From positions 22,470,207 to 22,534,206 of the forward strand of contig OY783208.1 in assembly GCA_963678705.1 (NCBI GenBank): a stretch of DNA of 64,000 bases, given 5' to 3'. The position numbers and the translations under genes were made by a program. Source of the stretch: Panorpa germanica (taxonomy: Eukaryota; Arthropoda; Insecta; Mecoptera; Panorpidae). Of the stretch, positions 57,051 to 64,000 are shown piece by piece. The notes under the pieces are model-generated. The model did not search any database. It saw only the letters and a list, made by a program, of their open reading frames with translations, and was not told the DNA's origin. Each line of letters begins with the position of its first letter. The first letter of the stretch is position 1.

Positions 57051-57822
57051 TTCATGCATACTATATAAGCATTAATTATTTATTTCATTGACTCTATAGA
57101 ACATACAAAACATTACTTTTTAAAATGAGTGTTTGAACCTCCATTTAATTGAAAGGTTTACACATAAATAACAACTCGTTTGAGAAATAATACTACATTA
57201 CTACAAAACAAATTTAAATCAGTCTTTAGTAAAAATTGAAATTCATAAAACCCGCCAGAAACAATTGAAAACCGGCAATGGGAAACATCCTTCATGCTCA
57301 AAAAACGCATTTAAGCCATCGACAGTTTATCTCTGACCTTAACCTGACATACCTCTTAGATTAAAGTTAACTTATTACAGCTAAATCAAATAAATATTAT
57401 TAGTTATTGGTTCTTATTAAGTTAAAATTCTAGAAACATAAAACCATCAACACCAGATATAATACAACTGATATTTGAGAAAATTATAAATTAATATATA
57501 AGGGTATTTTAACTTTTAATTTTTAAATGAAAAAGTTTGTTAGTTTATTATTTCGGAAGAAATAAACCTAAAGATCAAAATGATTAATTGCTCTTGATTT
57601 TCACATGAACTTAATTTATGTTTTATAGAGTACTAATTTATTACAATTAAGTTTTTACCTATATTCAACTTAACCTCACTTATTCACCTTAAATATTTCA
57701 AATGGTTACTTTCATTTTCCAAGCACTTTAGATTTATTTGTTTTAACGGATTGCTCATATTTTTTAATAGTGAAAATGTATTTCTTTTTGTTTTTAGTAA
57801 ACTGAAAAACTGTTTTACTATA
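57051..57822 (+). promoter_or_regulatory. Conserved upstream block of A7
   Basis: TATATAAG 57062-57069, 11 bp past MITE-1; TTTTTAG acceptor before ATG 57823. Confidence 0.4.
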
Positions 57823-58949
57823 ATGGAGAATAGAAAATTTCAAGAAAGTAAGCGAGAAATTGATGTGCGTTTAAATGAACCAACAGGAAATGTTTTTGAA
57901 AATATTAAAATAGAAATAGAGGAACCAGTTGTCAAAGAAGCAGTGCTATGTGATGAAATAAAAACAGAAATTAAAGAAGAACCAGACGATGGTTCAGAAG
58001 AAGCTGCACTTTTACCGCGAGATGGTTACTTCATTAAATTCGAAGTTCCAGCTGAAAATCTCGCCGATCCACAAAACAGTGATCAACTGCAATGTGAAAT
58101 GAATACGAACCTGAAGCCTTATATCTGTGATGTATGTCACAAATTGTTTGACACTAAGGCAGAAATCATAAAACATTTGCGTGTACATTCCGCAAAGAAA
58201 CTACATTCTTGTAATACATGTAGTAAAATATTTGCTGACTCGTCAACTTTAAAACGACATAAAAACATACACTTAGGTTTGAAACCATTTTCTTGCGACG
58301 TTTGTAATAAGACGTTTAGTCAAGCAGCAAATTTAAAAAAGGACATAAAAGCATACATTTAGGTTTAAAACCATTTTCTTGCGATGAATGTGATAAAGTT
58401 TTTATTCATTCATCGAATTTAAAACGACATAAAAACACACATTTAGGTTTAAAACCATTTTCTTGCGATGAATGTGATAAAACGTTCAGTTTATCTTGGA
58501 ATTTAAAATTACATAAAAACACACATTTAGGTTTGAGTTCTTTTTCTTGCGACGTTTGTAATAAGACGTATAGTCAATCATCATATTTAAAACGACATAA
58601 AAACACACACTTAGGTATAAAACCATTTTCTTGCGATGAATGTGATAAAACGTTCAGTTTATCTTGGAATTTAGAACGACATAAAAACACACATTTAGGT
58701 TTAAAACCATTTTCTTGTAATAAATGTAGTAAAACGTTTGGTAATTTATCAGAATTAAAACTACATAAAAACACACATTTAGGTTTAAAACCATTTTCTT
58801 GCGATGAATGTGGTAAAACGTTTAGTCGATCATCACATTTAAAATCTCATAAAAATACACATACAGGTTTAAAGCCATTTTCTTGCGATCAATGTGATAA
58901 ATGCTTTGCGCGAGCTGAATATTTAAAGAAACATCAAAAAACTCATTAA
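57823..58949 (+). pseudogene. Type A C2H2 zinc-finger gene A7, frameshifted
   Basis: ATG 57823 opens the usual N-terminus (NEPTGNVF variant) and three fingers. In the third, TTTAAAAAAGGAC has two extra A relative to TTTAAAAGGAC in the copy at 2, and the frame ends at 58360-58362. Seven further fingers are open in the other frame to TAA 58947-58949, including LSWNLKL, the duplicated LSWNLER, NLSELKL and RSSHLKSH. Would be a 10-finger protein, the longest in the cluster. The A-run may be a true lesion or an assembly error. Confidence 0.78.
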
Positions 58950-59253
58950 GTTCAAGTGCTTAGTTTTGTCGCTCACCTAATTGTATTTTATGTTTGCAGC
59001 AGTTTTACTATGTACAGATTTGTAATAAATATTTTAAAAACTATGTAACGAATTATACTCTATGAAATTTATTTAGTTTACTTTAATCTATTGTATTAAA
59101 TAAATAATTTAAAAGATTTGTTGTTTCTTTGTCGAATTGCTACTGTTATTTAATTTAAAGTTAATAAAATAATTCGTAATTGCAAATTACTTTTTTACTT
59201 TATTAAACATTTGCATCTATTTCAACTTTCTTTTGAACGATCACTTTTTGAAA

Positions 59254-59876
59254 TGGGCTAGTGTCCTCATTTTTTAGTGGTCGATTTTTCAATTGTTGAT
59301 TGAAATTAATGTTAATAAATGTGTATTGGCGTGTCTATTTTATTAAATATCTAAATATTGACGGAGATATAGCAATTAAAAGTTTGAATTGTAGTTTTAG
59401 CGCTAGAAATGGTCGGCCATATTTGTATGACGTGAAATGTATTTTAACGTCAGTTATTTGTTGAGTAGGTCAGTGCTATGGTAATGGTAGCTGTTGGTAG
59501 TCTAAATAATCAAGTCAAGTCAAAGAATAATAAGTTTTTATTTTATTTAACCCTGCTTAGACAGACATAATATTGAAATTTGATTGTTCCTTGAAACAAC
59601 TGTAAATAATATATTGATATTTTGATATATAAATACATATAGCAGAGATTTATGAGCTGTAAGGTTGGCAGCGGTTGTGATGTGATATGCATTTGGAATG
59701 TGTACAACTTTGAATCCCTTTAATAATTAAAGAGACAGAATTACTTTTTTAATTGTTAATATCTCTTAACATATAAGTAGTTATTAAAAAATAATTGGAC
59801 ATTTAAGGTTCTAGTAACCCACTTTATCAATATTTAGCATATTTTTATAAAAATTAAGACATAGGACACTAGCCCA
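59254..59876 (+). mobile_element. MITE-1 copy between A7 and A8
   Basis: TGGGCTAGTGTCCTC to AGGACACTAGCCCA. Same place between genes as 894 and 35030. Confidence 0.8.
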
Positions 59877-60644
59877 TTCATGCATACTATATAAGCATTA
59901 ATTATTTATTTCATTGACTCTATAGAACATACAAACATTACTTTTTAGAATGAGTGTTTGAACCTCCATTTAATTGAAAGTTTTACACATAAATTAACAA
60001 ATCGTTTGAGAAATAATACTACATTACTACAAAACAAATTTAAATCAGTCTTTAGTAAAAATTGAAATTCATAAAACCCGCCAAAAACAATTGAAAACCG
60101 GCAATGGGAAACACCCTTCATGATCAAAAAACGCATTTAAGCCATCGACAGTTTATCTCTGACCTTGACTTGACATACCTCTTAGATTAAAGTTAACTTT
60201 TTACAGCTAAATCAAATAAATATTATTAGTATTTGGTTCTTATTAAGTTAATATTCTAAAAACATAAAACTATCAACACCAGATATAATACAACAACTGA
60301 TATTTGAGAAAATTATAAATTAATATATAAGGGTATTTTAATTTTTAAATGAAAAACTTTGTTAATTTATTATTTCGGAAGTAATAAACCTAAAGATCAA
60401 AATGATTAATTGCTCTTGATTTTCACATAAACTTAATTTATGTTTTATAGAGTACTAATTTATTACAGTTAAGTTTTTACCTGTATTCAACTTAACCGCA
60501 CTTATTCACCTTCAATATTTCAAATGGTTACTTTCATTTTCCAAGCACTTTAGATTTATTTGTTTTAACGGATTGCTCATATTTTTTAATAGTGAAAATG
60601 TATTTCTTTTTGTTTTTAGTAAACTCAAAAACTATTTTACTATA
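59877..60644 (+). promoter_or_regulatory. Conserved upstream block of A8
   Basis: TATATAAG 59888-59895, 11 bp past MITE-1; TTTTTAG acceptor before ATG 60645. Confidence 0.4.
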
Positions 60645-61286
60645 ATGGAGAATAGAAAATTTCAAGAAATAAAACGAGAAATTGATGTGCGGTTAAATGA
60701 ACCAATGTACACAGGAAATGTTTTTGAAAATATTAAAATAGAAATAGAGGAACCAGTTGACAAAGAAGCAGTGCTATGTGATGAAATAAAAACAGAAATT
60801 AAAGATGAATCAGACGATGGTTCAGAAGAAGCTGCACTTTTACCGCGAGATGGTTACTTCATTAAATTCGAAGTTCCAGCTGAAAATCTCGCTGATCCAC
60901 AAAACAGTGATCAACTTCAAAGTGATATGAATACGAACCTGAAGCCTTATATTTGTGATGTATGTCACAAATTGTTTGACTCTAAGGCAGACATCATAAA
61001 ACATTTGCGTGTACATTCCGCAAAGAAACTACATTCTTGTAATACATGTAGTAAAATATTTGCTAATTCGTCAAATTTAAATCAACATAAAAACATACAT
61101 TTAGGTTTGAAACCATTTTCTTGCGACGTTTGTAATAAGACGTTTAGTCATTTATCTAATTTAAAACAACATAAAAACACACATTTAGGTTTAAAACCGT
61201 TTTCTTGCGCTTTATGCGATAAATGTTTTACGCGAGCTGAATATTTAAAGCAACATCAAAAAACTCATTTAGATTCTAGTGCTTAG
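60645..61286 (+). CDS. Type A C2H2 zinc-finger protein A8, 4 fingers
   Basis: 213 aa, the shortest intact member. Complete acidic N-terminus (IKRE, IKIE, IKTE, IKDE, IKFE). Only four fingers: PYICDVC...KADIIKH, CNTCSKIFANSSNLNQH, CDVCNKTFSHLSNLKQH and the terminal CALCDKCFTRAEYLKQ. ATG follows the shared acceptor, stop is DSSA-TAG. The first, second and last fingers are the ones kept in nearly all A genes; the middle ones are what varies. Confidence 0.85.
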   Translation: MENRKFQEIKREIDVRLNEPMYTGNVFENIKIEIEEPVDKEAVLCDEIKTEIKDESDDGSEEAALLPRDGYFIKFEVPAENLADPQNSDQLQSDMNTNLKPYICDVCHKLFDSKADIIKHLRVHSAKKLHSCNTCSKIFANSSNLNQHKNIHLGLKPFSCDVCNKTFSHLSNLKQHKNTHLGLKPFSCALCDKCFTRAEYLKQHQKTHLDSSA

Positions 61287-61736
61287 ATGTGCCCCTCACA
61301 TAACAACATGTACAAATTCTTTAATAAATATTATAAAAACTATTTAATGAATTATACTGTAAGTTTGATATTGAAATATAGACACTGTATTATTTTATTT
61401 TAATCTATTTTATTAAATCAATAGTATTTTGTATTAGTGGTTTCCCTGTCATTTACTTTTTTATTTCATTAAACAACCATACATATTCCAATTTTGAACT
61501 TTCTACCTTTGTCCCTATTCAACTTTCTGTTCCTTCTTTGAAAGAAAATCTTTCCAGAATATTTGGTTAATTTTGGAACACGCATTTTGCTCCTTTAAGC
61601 AGCAAAATGTTGCCAAATTCATTATTTATTTTAACATTTTTGTCAAATTACAAATTATTTATTGTTTTATGTCAAATTCATTTATATTTGCGCCACCAGA
61701 GACCTCTTTCATCAACCAGATTACTGCTGGACACAA
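61287..61736. other. 3' flank of A8
   Basis: AATAAA near the stop, then sequence like 18315-18764. No gene. Confidence 0.5.
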
Positions 61737-61990
61737 TGGACTTGTGTCCTATGTCTTAATTTCAATAAATGTGTACTTTATATTGATAAAGTGGGTTACT
61801 AGAACCTCAAATGTTCAATTATTTCCTTATACTCCTTATATGTTAAGAGATATTAACAATTAAAAAAGTCATTTTGTCTCTTGAATTATTAAAGTGATTC
61901 AACGTTGTACACATTCCAAGTGCGTGTGATATCACAACCGCTGCCAAACTTACAGCTCATAAATCTCTGCTATATGTATTTATATTATTT
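61737..61990 (-). mobile_element. MITE-1 copy, cut by a non-LTR element
   Basis: Starts TGGACTTGTGTCCTATG and continues to CTATATGTATTTATAT, then joins the 3' end of the retrotransposon. Confidence 0.65.
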
Positions 61991-64000
61991 ATATATTAAT
62001 TGTGTATGCCTTTCGGCTTTACAATCTACAGTATTATATTTCTAATACATTTCATTCCTATATACATTCCAAACTTAAAAACTAAACTTAAAATAAACTT
62101 AAAATCTTCTCGACTTTTACTACTTCCAAAAGTGCTTTCTGCTTCTTCTTCTTTTGACCCTCTCTATTATTCTCCACCATCTTATTTATTCTCCTGTTTT
62201 TCCTTTCCTTCTTACTATTTCCGCCATCCACCTCTTTCCTTCACTGCCTCCCTTTAGTAGCTGGCCAATATTCCTTTCGCTCGCTACTTTTTCCTTACAC
62301 TCAAACTTAATGTGCTCCAGTGTTTCGTCCTCCGCTCCGCACATTCTACACTTTCTTTCCTCACTCTTTTCCCAGTATCTGTTTCCTTTTTCCTCATTTC
62401 CCAATCTAAACCTTGCTGTTCTTCTTATGTGTTTTATGTCTTTTTCTATAAGCTACTGAGGCACATTATTTTCCCATAACCTCTTATATCTTTTATTGTA
62501 GTTACTTTTTTCTATTTTTCCCATTCTCTCCTGCTGTTGTGTCTCCTTATCCCTTCTCCTTAGCTCCTCTGCCACACTTGCGCCACCTTCTCTTCTCCTC
62601 TCTGCCTCCTCGATCGCCATTCCATTCCTTTCAAAGTATTCTTTTCTCTTTTTTGGACTTCCTCCCCCCCCCATTCTTTATGTAATCCTCTCTTATTTTC
62701 TTTAAGATTTTGCTTTCCGCTCTGTTCAATTTCTCCTCGTATTTTACCGCTCTTTCCCCTGCTTTAATTCGTATCTTATCCCTCTTTAGCTCCTCCATCA
62801 CCATGTATCCTGGCGTGCACCTGTCCAGCCCTAGTACCCATTTCATATATCTCACCTGTATTCTTTCCAACTTTTCTTGTTCCTTCCACCCCCAAACCTC
62901 TGCTCCATACGACATCATACTGGCTATCAGTCTCTCATATATCCATATTCTCTTTTGTATGTCCCCCCCAAATACCTTTTACCCTAGTCCCCATACCCGT
63001 CGCATTGCTTGCTCTGCCTTCTTTGCCACCTCCCTTATATGCGCCTCTTCTCCATTATTCTTTTTAAAAGTGTAGCCCAGATATTTAAATTCTTCAACTT
63101 CCTCAATGTCCTCTGTCTTGTATTTCCACCTTTTATGTCTCCTTTTTCCACCCCCTTTTTTAAATACCATAATTTTTGTCTTTTCCACGTTTAACTCTAG
63201 TCCTTTCCTGTCTATATACCTCCCTAGCCGGTGTGCCATCTCCTGCAGCTCTCCTTCCCTTTTTGCCAACAGGACTATATCGTCAGCGTATGCTAAAGTC
63301 CATATCTTGTAGTGCCTTCCTATTAGCACCCCCCCATCTTGTCCTCTTTCCATTACCCCCTCCAAGTCTGCTGTATATATCGCAAATAAAATGGGGCTCA
63401 GAGGACAACCTTGCCTCAACCCCTTGTCTGTCCAGAATTCTTCTGATTCTTCACCCCCAACTCTTATTCTCATTCTTGTTTCTTCGTAAATTTCTTCAAT
63501 ACATTCCATTATGTCCTCATCTATTTTTTTCTTTCTCATGTACTTCCACAATTTCTGTCTGTCGACCATGTCAAACGCCGCTTTAAGGTCGATGAACATT
63601 GCATATATCTGTCCTCCTTTTTCACTTAGCTCTTTTTCAACTAAATGGTTCAGTGCGTATATATTGTCTAAAGTCCCTCGTCCCTTTCTAAAGCCTGCTT
63701 GTGTCTCGGGAAGTATTTCTTTTACTTTTACCTCTTCTTCCAGTCTTTCTCTCACAATCCCTGCATAAATCCTGTACCCTGTGTTCAGTAGTGTGATCCC
63801 CCTGTAATTTTTGGCTTCATGTCTATTTCCCTTTTTATATATCGGCGTTATTACCCCTTCTCTCCAGCTGTCTGGCAGGTTTCCTCCTTTCCATATCTTG
63901 TTCATCGCTGTCAGTAATCCTTTCTCTATCCTTTCTTGCCCAGCTTTCCACGCCTCGTTCTTTAGTCCATCTCTACCTGGTGCTTTCTTTTCCTTGAGTT
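61991..64000 (-). mobile_element. Non-LTR retrotransposon, 3' part, decayed
   Basis: On -, the reverse transcriptase frame enters from the right edge (KKAPGRDG) and runs to 62979: GVITPIYKKGNRHEAKNYRG, QAGFRKGRGTLDN, FIDLKAAFD (catalytic Asp), GLRQGCPLSPILF, LAYADDIVLLA (YADD active site), ELNVEKTKI. A stop after RVWGLG and a frameshift in a G8 run follow, then WIYERLIASMMSYGAEVWGW; another G-run frameshift at ~62665; a stop at 62453; and a C-terminal zinc knuckle (CRMCGAEDETLEHIKFEC). The 3' end is near 61991. Family features fit the I/Jockey/R1 group; clade uncertain. Not functional as assembled. Confidence 0.85.

Noticed and set aside
62000-63768. Several plus-strand frames of 61-136 codons at the right edge
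   Set aside because: They are antisense shadows of the minus-strand reverse transcriptase, low-complexity Ser/Phe/Leu, with no family match.

Overview
The window is eukaryotic and animal: AT-rich DNA with spliced genes (GT-AG introns with matching phases), tandem C2H2 zinc-finger (ZNF) genes, sushi/fibrinogen-domain genes, a mariner remnant and a non-LTR retrotransposon. The ZNF N-termini rich in IKTE/IKEE motifs and the mariner and MITE content suggest an arthropod, probably an insect or other hexapod. The species cannot be named from the sequence.

The backbone is a recently expanded cluster of ZNF genes. Type A (N-terminus MENRKFQEIK) has members or remnants at about 1, 2242, 19981, 21347, 30208, 33931, 36403, 40372, 57823 and 60645. 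Type B (MEISKxNED) lies at 17444, 52425 and 54745. Type C lies at 42227, with a 3' fragment at 5730. All of these are on + and use the linker LGLKPF instead of the canonical TGEKPY/F. Type D, with canonical linkers, is on - at 23241-24655, with a truncated copy at 5274-5730. Each ZNF coding region is essentially one exon lying just after a 3' splice acceptor in the 5' UTR, so each gene should have an upstream non-coding exon. Finger number runs from 4 to 10 among type A-C genes. Intact genes alternate with dead ones. A two-gene unit (dead A gene, MITE, intact A gene) occurs three times.

Two copies of a segmental duplication, about 5730-18560 and 43220-53640, each carry the 3' end of a type C gene, a 12-exon secreted protein gene (signal peptide, five sushi domains, one fibrinogen-related domain; 8441-14520 and 44765-49784), an internally deleted mariner element, an LRR-like fragment and a type B gene. 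The two lectin-like proteins are nearly identical except in one exon of the fibrinogen domain.

Transposons fill most of the rest: about 19 copies of a roughly 600-bp MITE with TIR TGGGCTTGTGTCC (called MITE-1), several copies of a roughly 230-bp MITE with an 8-bp target duplication (MITE-2), a nested TA-duplicating MITE, a large hairpin element, 3' fragments of a non-LTR retrotransposon downstream of A genes, and a longer decayed copy of that retrotransposon running off the right edge on -. Many lesions and repeats are shared between units, so the cluster grew by duplication of blocks that already carried transposons. Some frameshifts sit in homopolymers and could be assembly errors.
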